A stretch of 64,000 nt of DNA from Rhipicephalus microplus (GCF_043290135.1 NC_134710.1:278803276-278867275), one strand, 5' to 3'; shown: positions 51,643-62,438, counted from the stretch's first letter. Notes: generated by a model not told the origin, from the letters alone. Made by a program: numbers and translations.

Positions 51643-51714
51643 GGCTCGTTGGTCTAGGGGTGTGATTCTCGCTTTGGGTGCGAGAGGTCCCGGGTTCAAA
51701 TCCCGGATGAGCCC
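51643..51714 (+). tRNA. tRNA-Pro (TGG)
   Basis: Anticodon at 51675-51677; A20 to G, wobble 6:66. Confidence 0.82.
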
Positions 51715-51923
51715 TTGTTTTCCTTTTTGGTCGGAGTATTAAATGTGGCCATATGTTTGTATTATTCGCATTTTTATTAAGCAAAGTTCCTTTCTCAAGC
51801 ATGCCTGTTTATTAGACAACTTTAAAGTGTTGCCTAGTGTAGCCGGATCGTTGGTCTGACCACCCAGCCCTGTTGGCCGATGTCACTCCACACCCCATGA
51901 TAATTATCATGCAACTGCGTGTC

Positions 51924-51995
51924 GGCTCGTTGGTCTAGGGGTATGATTCTCGCTTAGGGTGCGAGAGGTCCCGGGTTAAGATCCCAGACGAGCCC
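51924..51995 (+). tRNA. tRNA-Pro (AGG)-like, damaged T arm
   Basis: Anticodon at 51956-51958; C55 to A, 49:63 mismatch. Confidence 0.5.
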
Positions 51996-52204
51996 TCTTT
52001 TTCCTTTTTGGTCGGAGTAATAAATGCGGCCATTTGTTTGTATTGTTCGCATTTCTATTAGGCAAAGTTTATTTCTCAAGCATGCCTGTTTATTAGACAA
52101 ATATAAAGTATTGTCTAGTCTGGTCGGATCGTTGGTCTGAACGTCCAGCCCTGTTGGCCGATGTTACTCCACACCCCATGATAATTATCATGAAACTGCG
52201 TGCC

Positions 52205-52276
52205 GGCTCGTTGGTCTAGGGGTATGATTCTCGCTTAGGGTGCGAGAGATTCCGTGTTCAAATCCCGGACGAGCCC
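52205..52276 (+). tRNA. tRNA-Pro (AGG)
   Basis: Anticodon at 52237-52239; 51:61 mismatch. Confidence 0.65.
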
Positions 52277-52484
52277 TCTTTTTCCTTTTTGGTCGGAGTA
52301 ATAAATGCGGCCATTTGTTTGTAATGTTCGCATTTCTATTAAGCAAAGTTCCTTTTTCAAGCATGCATTTTATTAGACAAATATAAAGTATTGTCTAGTC
52401 TGGCCGGATCGTTGGTCTGAACGCCCAGCTCTGTTGGCCTATGTTACTCCACACCCCATGATAATTATCATGAAACTGCGTGCC

Positions 52485-52556
52485 GGCTCGTTGGTCTAGG
52501 GGTATGATTCTCGCTTAAGGTGCGAGAGATTCCGTGTTCATTCCCCGGACGAGCCC
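52485..52556 (+). tRNA. tRNA-Pro body with AAG (Leu) anticodon
   Basis: Anticodon AAG at 52517-52519. Confidence 0.6.
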
Positions 52557-52765
52557 TCTTTTTCCTTTTTGGTCGGAGTAATAAATGCAGCCATTTGTTT
52601 ATATTGTTCGCATTTCTATTAAGCAAAGTTCCTTTCTCAAGCACGCCTGTTTATTAGACAACATTAAAGTATTGTCTAGTGTGGCCAGATCGTTGGTCTG
52701 ACAACCCAGCCCTGTTGGCTGATGTTACTCCACACCCCATGATAATTATCATGAAACTGCTTGTC

Positions 52766-52837
52766 GGCTCGTTGGTCTAGGGGTATGATTCTCGCTTTGG
52801 GTGCGAGAGGTCCCGGGTTCAAATCCCGGACGAGTCC
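52766..52837 (+). tRNA. tRNA-Pro (TGG)
   Basis: Anticodon at 52798-52800; wobble at 2:70. Confidence 0.8.
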
Positions 52838-53047
52838 TCTTTTTCCTTTTTGGTCTTGAGTTATAAATGCGGCCATTTGTTTGTATTGTTCGACTTTCTA
52901 TTAAGCAAAGTTCCTTTCTCAAGCACGCCTGTTTATTAGACAACTTTAAAGTATTGTCTAGTGTGGCCGGATCGTTGGTCTGACCACCCAGCCCTGTTGG
53001 CCGATGTCACTCCACACCCCATGATAATTATCATGAAACTGCGTGTC

Positions 53048-53119
53048 GGCTCGTTGGTCTAGGGGTATGATTCTCGCTTTGGGTGTGAGAGGTCCCGGGT
53101 TCAAATCCGAGACGAGCCC
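53048..53119 (+). tRNA. tRNA-Pro (TGG), damaged T stem
   Basis: Anticodon at 53080-53082; 3' T stem CCGAG. Confidence 0.55.
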
Positions 53120-53327
53120 TCTTTTTCCTTTTTGTCGGAGTTATAAATGCGGCCATTTGTTTGTATTGTTCGACTTTCTGTGAAGCAAAGTTCCTTTCTC
53201 AAGCACGCGTGTTTATTAGACAACTTTAAAGTATTGTCTAGTGTGGCCGGATCGTTGGTCTGACCACCCAGCCTTGTTGGCCGATGTTACTCCACACCCC
53301 ATGATAATTATCATGAAACTGCGTGTC

Positions 53328-53399
53328 GGCTCGTTGGCATAGGGGTATGATTCTCGCTTTGGGTGCGAGAGGTCCCGGGTTCAAATCCCGGACGAGCCC
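53328..53399 (+). tRNA. tRNA-Pro (TGG), A box changed
   Basis: Anticodon at 53360-53362; A box reads TGGCATAGGGGT, stems intact. Confidence 0.75.
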
Positions 53400-53608
53400 C
53401 CTTTTTCCTTTTTGGTCGGAGTTATAAATGCGGCCATTTGTTTGTATTGTTCGCATTTCTATTAAGCACAGTTCCTTTCTCAAGCACGCCTGTTTATTAG
53501 ACAACCTTAAAGTATTGTCTAGTGTGGGCAGATCGTTGGTCTGACCACCCAGCCCTGTTGGCCGATGTTACTCAACACCCCATAATAATTATCATGAAAC
53601 TGCGTGTC

Positions 53609-53680
53609 GGCTCGTTGGTCTAGGGTTATGATTCTCTATTTGGGTGCGAGAGGTCCCGGGTTCAAATCCCGGACGAGCCC
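53609..53680 (+). tRNA. tRNA-Pro (TGG), anticodon stem weak
   Basis: Anticodon at 53641-53643; stem CTCTA/GCGAG has two mismatches. Confidence 0.5.
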
Positions 53681-53888
53681 TCTTTTTCCTTTTTGGTCGG
53701 AGTATTAAATGCGGCGATTTGTTTGTATTGTTCGCATTTCTATTAAGCAAAGTTCCTTTCTCAAGCACGCCTTTTATTAGACAACTTTAAAGTATTGTCT
53801 AGTGTGGCCAGATTGTTGGTCTGTTCACCCAGCCCTGTTGGCCGATGTTACTTCACACCCCATGATAATTATCATAAAACTGCGTGTC

Positions 53889-53960
53889 GGCTCGTTGGTC
53901 TAGGGGTGTGATTCTCGATTAGGGTGCGAGAGGTGCCGTGTTATAATCCCGGACGAGCCC
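53889..53960 (+). tRNA. tRNA-Pro (AGG)-like, stem and B box damaged
   Basis: Anticodon at 53921-53923; 30:38 mismatch, 51:61 mismatch and C55 to A. Confidence 0.42.
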
Positions 53961-54162
53961 TCTTTTTGATCGGAGTAATAACTGCAGCCATTTGTTTGTA
54001 TTGTTCGCATTTCTATTAGGTAAAGTTTCTTTCTCAAGCACGCCTGTTTATTAGACAACTTTCAACTGTTGCCTAGTGTGAACGGATCGTTGGTCTGACC
54101 ACCCAGCCCTGTTGGCCGATGTCACGCCACACCCCATGATAATTATCATGCAACTGCGTGTA

Positions 54163-54234
54163 GGCTCGTTGGTCTAGGGGTATGATTCTCGCTTAGGGTG
54201 CGAGAGGTCCCGGGTTAAAATCCCGAAAGAGCCC
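54163..54234 (+). tRNA. tRNA-Pro (AGG)-like, B box changed
   Basis: Anticodon at 54195-54197; lesions as in 29335. Confidence 0.48.
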
Positions 54235-54443
54235 TCTTTTTCTTTTTTGGTCGGAGTATTAAATGCGGCCATTTGTTTGTATTGTTCGCATTTCTATTAA
54301 GCAAAGTTCCTTTCTCAATCATGCCTGTTTATTAGACAAATTTAAAGTATTGTCTAGTGTGGCCGGATCGTTGGTCTGACCGCCCAGCCCTGTTGGCCGA
54401 TGTTACTCCACACCCCATGATAATTATCATGAAACTGCGTGTC

Positions 54444-54515
54444 GGCTCGTTGGTCTAAAGGTATGATTCTCGCTTTGGGTGCGAGAGGTACCGGGGTCAA
54501 ATCCCGGACGAGCCG
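54444..54515 (+). tRNA. tRNA-Pro (TGG), D and T loop changes
   Basis: Anticodon at 54476-54478; lesions as in 29616. Confidence 0.5.
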
Positions 54516-54724
54516 TCTTTTTTCTTTTTGGTCGGAGTATTAAATGCGGCCATTTGTTTATATTGTTCGCAATTCTATGAAGCAAAGTTCCTTTCTCAAG
54601 CACGCCTGTTTATTTGACAACTTTAAAGTATTGTCTAGTGTGGCCAGATCGTTGGTCTGACCACCCGGCCCTGTTGGCCGATGTTACTCCACACCCCATG
54701 ATAATTATCATGAAACTGCGTGTC

Positions 54725-54796
54725 GGCTCGTTGGTCTAGGGGTATGATTCTCGCTTTGGGTGTGAGAGGTCCCGGGTTCAAATCCGAGACGAGCCC
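54725..54796 (+). tRNA. tRNA-Pro (TGG), damaged T stem
   Basis: Anticodon at 54757-54759. Sits where the 29.9 and 36.8 kb duplicates have lost the tRNA and formed the palindrome. Confidence 0.55.
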
Positions 54797-55004
54797 TCTT
54801 TTTCCTTTTTGTCGGAGTTATAAATGCGGCCATTTGTTTGTATTGTTCGACTTTCTGTGAAGCAAAGTTCCTTTCTCAAGCACGCGTGTTTATTAGACAA
54901 CTTTAAAGTATTGTCTAGTGTGGCCGGATCGTTGGTCTGACCACCCAGCCCTGTTGGCCGATGTTACTCAACACCCCATAATAATTATCATGAAACTGCG
55001 TGTC

Positions 55005-55076
55005 GGCTCGTTGGTCTAGGGTTATGATTCTCGCTATGGGTGCGAGAGGTCCCGGGCTCAAATCCCGGACGAGCCC
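55005..55076 (+). tRNA. tRNA-Pro (TGG), U33 replaced by A
   Basis: Anticodon at 55037-55039; loop TATGGGT, T53 to C. Confidence 0.52.
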
Positions 55077-55282
55077 TCTTTTTCCTTTCTGGTCGGAGTA
55101 ATAAATGCGGCCATTTGTTTGTATTCGCATTTCTATTAAGCAAAGTTTCTTTCTCAAGCACGCCTGTTTATTAGACAACTTTAAAGTATTGTCTAGTGTG
55201 GCCGGATCGTTGGTCTGACCACCCAGCCCTGTTGGCCGATGTTACTCCACACCCCATGATAATTATCATGAAACTGCGTGTC

Positions 55283-55354
55283 GGCTCGTTGGTCTAGGGG
55301 TATGATTCTCGCTTTGGGTGTGAGAGGTCCCGGGTTCAAATCCGAGACGAGCCC
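55283..55354 (+). tRNA. tRNA-Pro (TGG), damaged T stem
   Basis: Anticodon at 55315-55317; tandem duplicate of 54725. Confidence 0.55.
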
Positions 55355-55562
55355 TCTTTTTCCTTTTTGTCGGAGTTATAAATGCGGCCATTTGTTTGTA
55401 TTGTTCGACTTTCTGTGAAGCAAAGTTCCTTTCTCAAGCACGCGTGTTTATTAGACAACTTTAAAGTATTGTCTAGTGTGGCCGGATCGTTGGTCTGACC
55501 ACCCAGCCCTGTTGGCCGATGTTACTCAACACCCCATAATAATTATCATGAAACTGCGTGTC

Positions 55563-55634
55563 GGCTCGTTGGTCTAGGGTTATGATTCTCGCTATGGGTG
55601 CGAGAGGTCCCGGGCTCAAATCCCGGACGAGCCC
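55563..55634 (+). tRNA. tRNA-Pro (TGG), U33 replaced by A
   Basis: Anticodon at 55595-55597; tandem duplicate of 55005. Confidence 0.52.
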
Positions 55635-55840
55635 TCTTTTTCCTTTCTGGTCGGAGTAATAAATGCGGCCATTTGTTTGTATTCGCATTTCTATTAAGCA
55701 AAGTTTCTTTCTCAAGCACGCCTGTTTATTAGACAACTTTAAAGTATTGTCTACTGTGGCCGGATCGTTGGTCTGACCACCCAGCCCTGTTGGCCGATGT
55801 CACTCCACACCCCATGATAATTATCATGAAACTGCACGTC

Positions 55841-55912
55841 GGCTCGTTTGTCTAGGGGTATGATTCTCGCTTAGGGTGCGAGAGGTCCCGAGCTCAAATC
55901 CCGGACGAGCCC
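55841..55912 (+). tRNA. tRNA-Pro (AGG)
   Basis: Anticodon at 55873-55875; G9 to T, G51 to A and T53 to C. Confidence 0.55.
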
Positions 55913-56121
55913 TCTTTTTCCTTTTTGGTCGGAGTATTAAATGCGGCCATATGTTTGTATTATTCGCATTTCTATTAAGCAAAGTTCCTTTTTCAAGCAC
56001 GCCTGTTTATTAGACAACTTTAAAGTGTTGTCTAGTGTGGCCGGATTGTTGGTCTGACCACCCAGCCCTGTTGGCTGATGTTACTCCACACCCCATGATA
56101 ATTATCATAAACCTGCGTGTC

Positions 56122-56193
56122 GGCTCGTTGGTCTAGGGGTGTGATTCTCGCTTAGGGTGCGAGAGGTCTCGGGTTCAAATCCCAGGCGAGCCC
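56122..56193 (+). tRNA. tRNA-Pro (AGG)
   Basis: Anticodon at 56154-56156; T-stem changes at 48 and 63, A65 to G. Confidence 0.58.
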
Positions 56194-56402
56194 TCTTTTT
56201 CCTTTTTGGTCGGAGTAATAAATGCGGCCATTTGTTTGTATTGTTCACATTTCTATTAAGCAAAGTTTCTTTCTCAAGCACGCCTGTTTATTAGACAACT
56301 TTAAAGTGTTGCCTAGTGTAGCCGGATCGTTGGTCTGACCACCCAGCCCTGTTGGCCGATGTTAATCCACACCCCATGATAATTATCATAAAACTGCGTG
56401 TC

Positions 56403-56474
56403 AGCTCGTTGGTCTAGGGGTATGATTCTCGCTTAGGGTGCGAGAGGTACCGGGTTCAAATCCCGGACAAGCCC
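56403..56474 (+). tRNA. tRNA-Pro (AGG), acceptor changed
   Basis: Anticodon at 56435-56437; G1 to A and G67 to A weaken the acceptor stem, B box intact. Confidence 0.58.
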
Positions 56475-56684
56475 TCTTTTTTCCTTTTTGGTCGGAGTAT
56501 TAAATGCGGGCATTTGTTTGCATTGTTCGCATTTCTATTAAGCACAGTTCCTTTCTCAAGCACGCCTGTTTATTAGACAACCTTAAAGTATTGTCTAGTG
56601 TGGCCGCATGGTTGGTCTGACCACCCAGCCTTGTTGGCCGATGTTACTCCACACCCCATGATAATTATCATGAAACTGCGTGTC

Positions 56685-56756
56685 GGCTCGTTGGCATAGG
56701 GGTATGATTCTCGCTTTGGGTGCGAGAGGTCCCGGGTTCAAATCCCGGACGAGCCC
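56685..56756 (+). tRNA. tRNA-Pro (TGG), A box changed
   Basis: Anticodon at 56717-56719; duplicate of 53328. Confidence 0.75.
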
Positions 56757-56965
56757 CCTTTTTCCTTTTTGGTCGGAGTTATAAATGCGGCCATTTGTTT
56801 GTATTGTTCGCATTTCTATTAAGCACAGTTCCTTTCTCAAGCACGCCTGTTTATTAGACAACCTTAAAGTATTGTCTAGTGTGGGCAGATCGTTGGTCTG
56901 ACCACCCAGCCCTGTTGGCCGATGTTACTCAACACCCCATAATAATTATCATGAAACTGCGTGTC

Positions 56966-57037
56966 GGCTCGTTGGTCTAGGGTTATGATTCTCTATTTGG
57001 GTGCGAGAGGTCCCGGGTTCAAATCCCGGACGAGCCC
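56966..57037 (+). tRNA. tRNA-Pro (TGG), anticodon stem weak
   Basis: Anticodon at 56998-57000; duplicate of 53609. Confidence 0.5.
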
Positions 57038-57245
57038 TCTTTTTCCTTTTTGGTCGGAGTATTAAATGCGGCGATTTGTTTGTATTGTTCGCATTTCTAT
57101 TAAGCAAAGTTCCTTTCTCAAGCACGCCTTTTATTAGACAACTTTAAAGTATTGTCTAGTGTGGCCAGATTGTTGGTCTGTTCACCCAGCCCTGTTGGCC
57201 GATGTTACTTCACACCCCATGATAATTATCATAAAACTGCGTGTC

Positions 57246-57317
57246 GGCTCGTTGGTCTAGGGGTGTGATTCTCGATTAGGGTGCGAGAGGTGCCGTGTTA
57301 TAATCCCGGACGAGCCC
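57246..57317 (+). tRNA. tRNA-Pro (AGG)-like, stem and B box damaged
   Basis: Anticodon at 57278-57280; duplicate of 53889 with a different downstream flank. Confidence 0.42.
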
Positions 57318-57526
57318 TCTTTTTCTTTTTTGGTCGGAGTATTAAATGCGGCCATTTGTTTGTATTGTTCGCATTTCTATTAGGCACAGTTCCTTTCTCA
57401 AGCACGCCTGTTTATTAGTCAACCTTAAAGTATTGTCTAGTGTGGCCGGATCGTTGGTATGACCACCCAGCCTTGTTGGCCGATGTTACTCCACACCCCA
57501 TGATAATTATCATGAAACTGCGTGTC

Positions 57527-57598
57527 GGCTCGTTGGTCTAGGGGTATGATTCTCGCTTTGGGTGCGAGAGGTCCCGGGTTCAAATCCCGGACGAGCCC
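57527..57598 (+). tRNA. tRNA-Pro (TGG), consensus copy
   Basis: Anticodon at 57559-57561; all stems paired. Followed only 12 bp later by a second, truncated copy. Confidence 0.88.
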
Positions 57599-57610
57599 TC
57601 TTTTTCCTTT

Positions 57611-57675
57611 TGGTCTAGGGGTATGATTCTCGTTTTGGGTGCGAGAGGTCCCGGGTTCAAATTCCGGACGAGCCC
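57611..57675 (+). pseudogene. 5'-truncated tRNA-Pro (TGG)
   Basis: Gene positions 8-72 are present but the 5' acceptor strand is replaced by TTCCTTT. Anticodon at 57636-57638. Fused head-to-tail to the copy at 57527 through the T-run, consistent with slippage or unequal exchange at TTTTGGTC. Confidence 0.8.
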
Positions 57676-57884
57676 TCTTTTTCCTTTTTGGTCGAAGTTA
57701 TAAATGCGGCCATTTGTTTGTATTGTTCGAATTTCTATTAAGCACAGTTCCTTTCTCAAGCACGCCTGTTTATTACACAACCTTAAAGTATTGTCAAGTG
57801 TGGGCAGATCGTTGGTCTGACCACCCAGCCCTGTTGGCCGATGTCACTCCACACCCCATGATAATTATCATGAAACTGCGTGTA

Positions 57885-57956
57885 GGCTCGTTGGTCTAGG
57901 GGTATGATTCTCGCTTAGGGTGCGAGAGGTCCCGGGTTAAAATCCCGGACGAGCCC
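57885..57956 (+). tRNA. tRNA-Pro (AGG), B box changed
   Basis: Anticodon at 57917-57919; C55 to A, stems intact. Confidence 0.58.
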
Positions 57957-58164
57957 TCTTTTTCCTTTTTGGTCGGAGTATCAAATGCGGCCATTTGTTT
58001 GTATTGTTCGCATTTCTATTAAGCAAAGTTCCTTTCTCAAGCATGCCTGTTTATTAGACAACCTTCAAGTGTTGCCTAGTGTGAACGGATCGTTGGTCTG
58101 ACACCCAGCCCTGTTGGCCGATGTCACTCCACACCCCATGATAATTATCATGCACCTGCGTGTC

Positions 58165-58236
58165 GGCTCGTTTGTCTAGGGGTATGATTCACGCTTAGGG
58201 TGCGAGAGGTCTCGAGTACAAATCCCGGACGAGCCC
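58165..58236 (+). tRNA. tRNA-Pro (AGG)-like, several lesions
   Basis: Anticodon at 58197-58199; G9 to T, T27 to A, and changes at 48, 51 and 54. Confidence 0.42.
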
Positions 58237-58445
58237 TCTTTTTCCTTTTTGGTCGGAGTAATAAATGCGGCCATTTGTTTGTATTGTTCGCATTTCTATT
58301 AGGCCAAGTTCCTTTCTCAAGCACGCCTGTTTATTAGACAACTTTAAAGTGTTGCCTAGTGTAGCCGGATCGTTGGTCTGACCACCCAGCCCGTTTGGCG
58401 GATGTCACTCCACACCCCATGATAATTATCATGCTACTGCGTGTA

Positions 58446-58517
58446 GGCTCGTTGGTCTAGGGGTATGATTCTCGCTATGGGTGCGAGAGGTCCCGGGCTC
58501 AAATCCCGGACGAGCCC
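58446..58517 (+). tRNA. tRNA-Pro (TGG), U33 replaced by A
   Basis: Anticodon at 58478-58480; T53 to C. Confidence 0.52.
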
Positions 58518-58726
58518 TCTTTTTCCTTTTTGGTCGGAGTAATAAATGCGGCCATTTGTTTGTATTGTTCGCATTTCTATTAAGCAAAGTTCCTTTCTCA
58601 AGCACGCCTGTTTATTAGACAACTTTAAAGTGTTGCCTAGTGTAGCCGGATCGTTGGTCTAACCACCCAGCCCTGTTGGCCGATGTTTATTCACACCCCA
58701 TGATAATTATCATAAAACTGCGTGTC

Positions 58727-58798
58727 GGCTCGTTGGTCTAGGGGTATGATTCTCGCTTAGGGTGCGAGAGGTCCCTGGTTCAAATCCCGGACGAGCCC
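58727..58798 (+). tRNA. tRNA-Pro (AGG)
   Basis: Anticodon at 58759-58761; T-stem mismatch 50:62. Followed closely by a truncated copy. Confidence 0.68.
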
Positions 58799-58810
58799 TC
58801 TTATTCCTTT

Positions 58811-58875
58811 TGGTCTAGGGGTATGATTCTCGCTTTGGGTGCGAGAGGTCCCGGGTTCAAATCCCGGACGAGCCC
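58811..58875 (+). pseudogene. 5'-truncated tRNA-Pro (TGG)
   Basis: Gene positions 8-72 only, same junction as 57611, 1,200 bp downstream. Anticodon at 58836-58838; remaining arms intact. Confidence 0.8.
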
Positions 58876-59084
58876 TCTTTTTCCTTTTTGGTCGAAGTTA
58901 TAAATGCGGTCATTTGTTTGTATTGTTCGCATTTCTATTAAGCACAGTTCCTTTCTCAAGCACGCCTGTTTATTAGACAACCTTAAAGTATTGCCTAGTG
59001 TAGCCGGATCGTTGGTCTAACCACCCAGCCCTGTTGGCCGATGTTTATTCACGTCCCATGATAATTATCATGACACTGCGCGTC

Positions 59085-59156
59085 GGCTCGTTGGTCTATG
59101 GGTATGATTCTTGCTTAGGATGCGAGAGGTCCCGGGTTCAAATCCCGGACGAGCCC
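59085..59156 (+). tRNA. tRNA-Pro (AGG), G37 replaced by A
   Basis: Anticodon at 59117-59119. Confidence 0.68.
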
Positions 59157-59365
59157 TCTTTTTCCTTTTTGGTCGGAGTATAAAATGCGGCCATTTGTTT
59201 GTATTCTTCGCATTTCTATTAAGCAAAGTTTCTTTCTCAAGCACGCCTGTTTATTAGACAACTTTCAAGTGTTGCCTAGTGTGAACGGATCGTTGATCTG
59301 ACCACCCAGCCCTGTTGGCCGATGTCACTCCACACCCCATTATAATTATCATGCAACTGCGTGTA

Positions 59366-59437
59366 GGCTCGTTGGTCTAGGGGTATGATTCTCGCTTAGG
59401 GTGCGAGAGGTCCCGGGTTAAGATCCCAGACGAGCCC
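59366..59437 (+). tRNA. tRNA-Pro (AGG)-like, damaged T arm
   Basis: Anticodon at 59398-59400; C55 to A, 49:63 mismatch. Confidence 0.5.
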
Positions 59438-59642
59438 TCTTTTTCCTTTTTGGTCGGAGTATTAAATGCGGCCATTTGTTTGTATTGTTCACATTTCTAT
59501 TAAGCAAAGTTCCTTTTTCAAGCCTGTTTATTAGACAAATATAAAGTATTGTCTAGTGTGAACGGATCGTTGGTCTGACCACCCAGCCCTGTTGGCCGAT
59601 GTCACTCCACACCCCATGATAATTATCATGCAACTGCATGTA

Positions 59643-59714
59643 GGCTCGTTGGTCTAGGGGTATGATTCTCGCTTAGGGTGCGAGAGGTCCAGAGTTAAAA
59701 TGCCGGACGAGCCC
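59643..59714 (+). tRNA. tRNA-Pro (AGG)-like, strongly damaged T arm
   Basis: Anticodon at 59675-59677; same CAGAG lesion as 50527. Confidence 0.42.
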
Positions 59715-59923
59715 TCTTTTTCCTTTTTAGTCGGAGTAATAAATGCGGCCATTTGTTTGTATTGTTCGCATTTCTATTAGGCAAAGTTCCTTTCTCAAGC
59801 ACGCCTGTTTATTAGACAACTTTAATGTATTGTCTAGTGTGGCCAGATCGTTGGTCTGTTCACCCAGCCCTGTTGGCCGATGTTACTCCACACCCCATGA
59901 TAATTATCATGAAACTGCGCGTC

Positions 59924-59995
59924 GGCTCGTTGGTTTAGGGGTATGATTCTCGCTTCGGGTGCGAGAGGTCCCGGGTTGAATTCCCGAACGAGCCC
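59924..59995 (+). tRNA. tRNA-Pro (CGG), B box changed
   Basis: Anticodon at 59956-59958; C55 to G, C12 to T. Confidence 0.52.
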
Positions 59996-60196
59996 CCTTT
60001 TTGTCGGAGTATTAAATGCGGCCATTTGTTTGTATTGTTCGCATTTCTATTAAGCAAAGTTTCTTTCTCGAGCACGCCTGTTTATTAGACAACTTTCAAG
60101 TGTTGCCTAGTGTGAACGGATCGTTGGTCTGACCACCCAGCCCTGTTGGCCGATGTCACTCCACACCCCATGATAATTATCATGCAAATGCGTGTC

Positions 60197-60268
60197 GGCT
60201 CGTTGGTCTAGGGGTATGATTCTCGCTTAGGGTGCGAGAGGTCCCGGGTTCAAATCCCGGACGAGCCC
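60197..60268 (+). tRNA. tRNA-Pro (AGG), consensus copy
   Basis: Anticodon at 60229-60231; all stems paired. Confidence 0.88.
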
Positions 60269-60477
60269 TCTTTTTCCTTTTTGGTCGGAGTAATAAATGC
60301 GGCCATTTGTTTGTATTGTTCGCATTTCTATTAGGCCAAGTTCCTTTCTCAAGCACGGCTGTTTATTAGACAACTACAAAGTATTGTCTAGTGTGGCCGG
60401 ATCGTTGGTCTGACCACCCAGCCCTGTTGGCCGATGTCACTCCACACCCCATGATAATTATCATGCAACTGCGTGTC

Positions 60478-60549
60478 GGCTCGTTGGTCTAGGGGTATGA
60501 TTCTCGCTTTGGGTGCGAGAGGTCCCGGGTTCAAATCCCGGACGAGCCC
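60478..60549 (+). tRNA. tRNA-Pro (TGG), consensus copy
   Basis: Anticodon at 60510-60512; all stems paired. Confidence 0.88.
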
Positions 60550-60758
60550 TCGTTTTCCTTTTTGATCGGAATATTAAATGTGGTCATTTGTTTGTATTGT
60601 TCGCATTTCTATTAAGCAAAGTTCCTTTCTCAAGCACACCTGTTTATTAGACAACTTTAAAGTGTTGCCTAGTGTAGCCGGATCGTTGGTCTGACCACCC
60701 AGCCCTGTTGGCCGATGTCACTCCACACCCCTTGATAATTATCATACAACTGCGTGTC

Positions 60759-60830
60759 GGCTCGTTGGTCTAGGGGTGTGATTCTCGCTTTGGGTGCGAG
60801 AGGTCCCGGGTTCAAATCCCGGATGAGCCC
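60759..60830 (+). tRNA. tRNA-Pro (TGG)
   Basis: Anticodon at 60791-60793; A20 to G, wobble 6:66. Confidence 0.82.
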
Positions 60831-61039
60831 TTGTTTTCCTTTTTGGTCGGAGTATTAAATGTGGCCATATGTTTGTATTATTCGCATTTTTATTAAGCAA
60901 AGTTCCTTTCTCAAGCATGCCTGTTTATTAGACAACTTTAAAGTGTTGCCTAGTGTAGCCGGATCGTTGGTCTGACCACCCAGCCCTGTTGGCCGATGTC
61001 ACTCCACACCCCATGATAATTATCATGCAACTGCGTGTC

Positions 61040-61111
61040 GGCTCGTTGGTCTAGGGGTATGATTCTCGCTTAGGGTGCGAGAGGTCCCGGGTTAAGATCC
61101 CAGACGAGCCC
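61040..61111 (+). tRNA. tRNA-Pro (AGG)-like, damaged T arm
   Basis: Anticodon at 61072-61074; C55 to A, 49:63 mismatch. Confidence 0.5.
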
Positions 61112-61321
61112 TCTTTTTCCCATTTTGGTCGGAGTAATAAATGCGGCCATTTGTTTGTATTGTTCGCATTTCTATTAGGCAAAGTTTATTTCTCAAGCAT
61201 GCCTGTTTATTAGACAAATATAAAGTATTGTCTAGTCTGGTCGGATCGTTGGTCTGAACGTCCAGCCCTGTTGGCCGATGTTATTCCACACCCCATGATA
61301 ATTATCATGAAACTGCGTGCC

Positions 61322-61393
61322 GGCTCGTTGGTCTAGGGGTATGATTCTCGCTTAGGGTGCGAGAGATTCCGTGTTCAAATCCCGGACGAGCCC
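61322..61393 (+). tRNA. tRNA-Pro (AGG)
   Basis: Anticodon at 61354-61356; 51:61 mismatch. Confidence 0.65.
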
Positions 61394-61601
61394 TCTTTTT
61401 CCTTTTTGGTCGGAGTAATAAATGCGGCCATTTGTTTGTAATGTTCGCATTTCTATTAAGCAAAGTTCCTTTTTCAAGCATGCATTTTATTAGACAAATA
61501 TAAAGTATTGTCTAGTCTGGCCGGATCGTTGGTCTGAACGCCCAGCTCTGTTGGCCTATGTTACTCCACACCCCATGATAATTATCATGAAACTGCGTGC
61601 C

Positions 61602-61673
61602 GGCTCGTTGGTCTAGGGGTATGATTCTCGCTTAAGGTGCGAGAGATTCCGTGTTCATTCCCCGGACGAGCCC
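61602..61673 (+). tRNA. tRNA-Pro body with AAG (Leu) anticodon
   Basis: Anticodon AAG at 61634-61636. Confidence 0.6.
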
Positions 61674-61882
61674 TCTTTTTCCTTTTTGGTCGGAGTAATA
61701 AATGCAGCCATTTGTTTATATTGTTCGCATTTCTATTAAGCAAAGTTCCTTTCTCAAGCACGCCTGTTTATTAGACAACATTAAAGTATTGTCTAGTGTG
61801 GCCAGATCGTTGGTCTGACAACCCAGCCCTGTTGGCTGATGTTACTCCACACCCCATGATAATTATCATGAAACTGCTTGTC

Positions 61883-61954
61883 GGCTCGTTGGTCTAGGGG
61901 TATGATTCTCGCTTTGGGTGCGAGAGGTCCCGGGTTCAAATCCCGGACGAGTCC
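61883..61954 (+). tRNA. tRNA-Pro (TGG)
   Basis: Anticodon at 61915-61917; wobble at 2:70. Confidence 0.8.
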
Positions 61955-62164
61955 TCTTTTTCCTTTTTGGTCTTGAGTTATAAATGCGGCCATTTGTTTG
62001 TATTGTTCGACTTTCTATTAAGCAAAGTTCCTTTCTCAAGCACGCCTGTTTATTAGACAACTTTAAAGTATTGTCTAGTGTGGCCGGATCGTTGGTCTGA
62101 CCACCCAGCCCTGTTGGCCGATGTCACTCCACACCCCATGATAATTATCATGCAACTGCGTGTC

Positions 62165-62236
62165 GGCTCGGTGGTCTATGGGTATGATTCTCGCTTCGGG
62201 TGCGATAGGTCCCGGGTTCAAATCCCGGACGAGCCC
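62165..62236 (+). tRNA. tRNA-Pro (CGG), GGCTCGG acceptor
   Basis: Anticodon at 62197-62199. Confidence 0.65.
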
Positions 62237-62438
62237 TCTTTTTTGTTGGAGTATTAAATGCGGCCATTTGTTTGTATTGTTCGCATTTCTATTAAGCAAA
62301 GTTTCTTTCTGAAGCACGCCTGTTTATTAGACAACTTTAAAGTGTTGCCTAGTGTGAACGGATCGTTGGTCTGACCACCCAGCCCTGTTGGCCGATGTCA
62401 CTCCACACCCCATGATAATTATCATGCAACTGCGTGTC

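Larger units (their letters stand above)
49934..53035 (+). repeat. higher-order block, duplicated at about 59050-62152
   Basis: Eleven units match at offset 9,116, changing to 9,117 after an insertion near 61120. Both copies share private changes such as the CAGAG T-stem lesion. Confidence 0.87.
53240..53960 (+). repeat. higher-order block, duplicated at about 56597-57317
   Basis: Three diverged units recur at offset 3,357; the match stops right at the end of the third tRNA. Confidence 0.8.
53970..54920 (+). repeat. higher-order block, duplicated at about 63081-64000
   Basis: Offset 9,111; the second copy runs off the window end. Confidence 0.8.
54690..55808 (+). repeat. tandem duplication of a 558 bp two-unit block
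   Basis: Units at 54725 and 55005 are repeated at 55283 and 55563. Confidence 0.88.
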
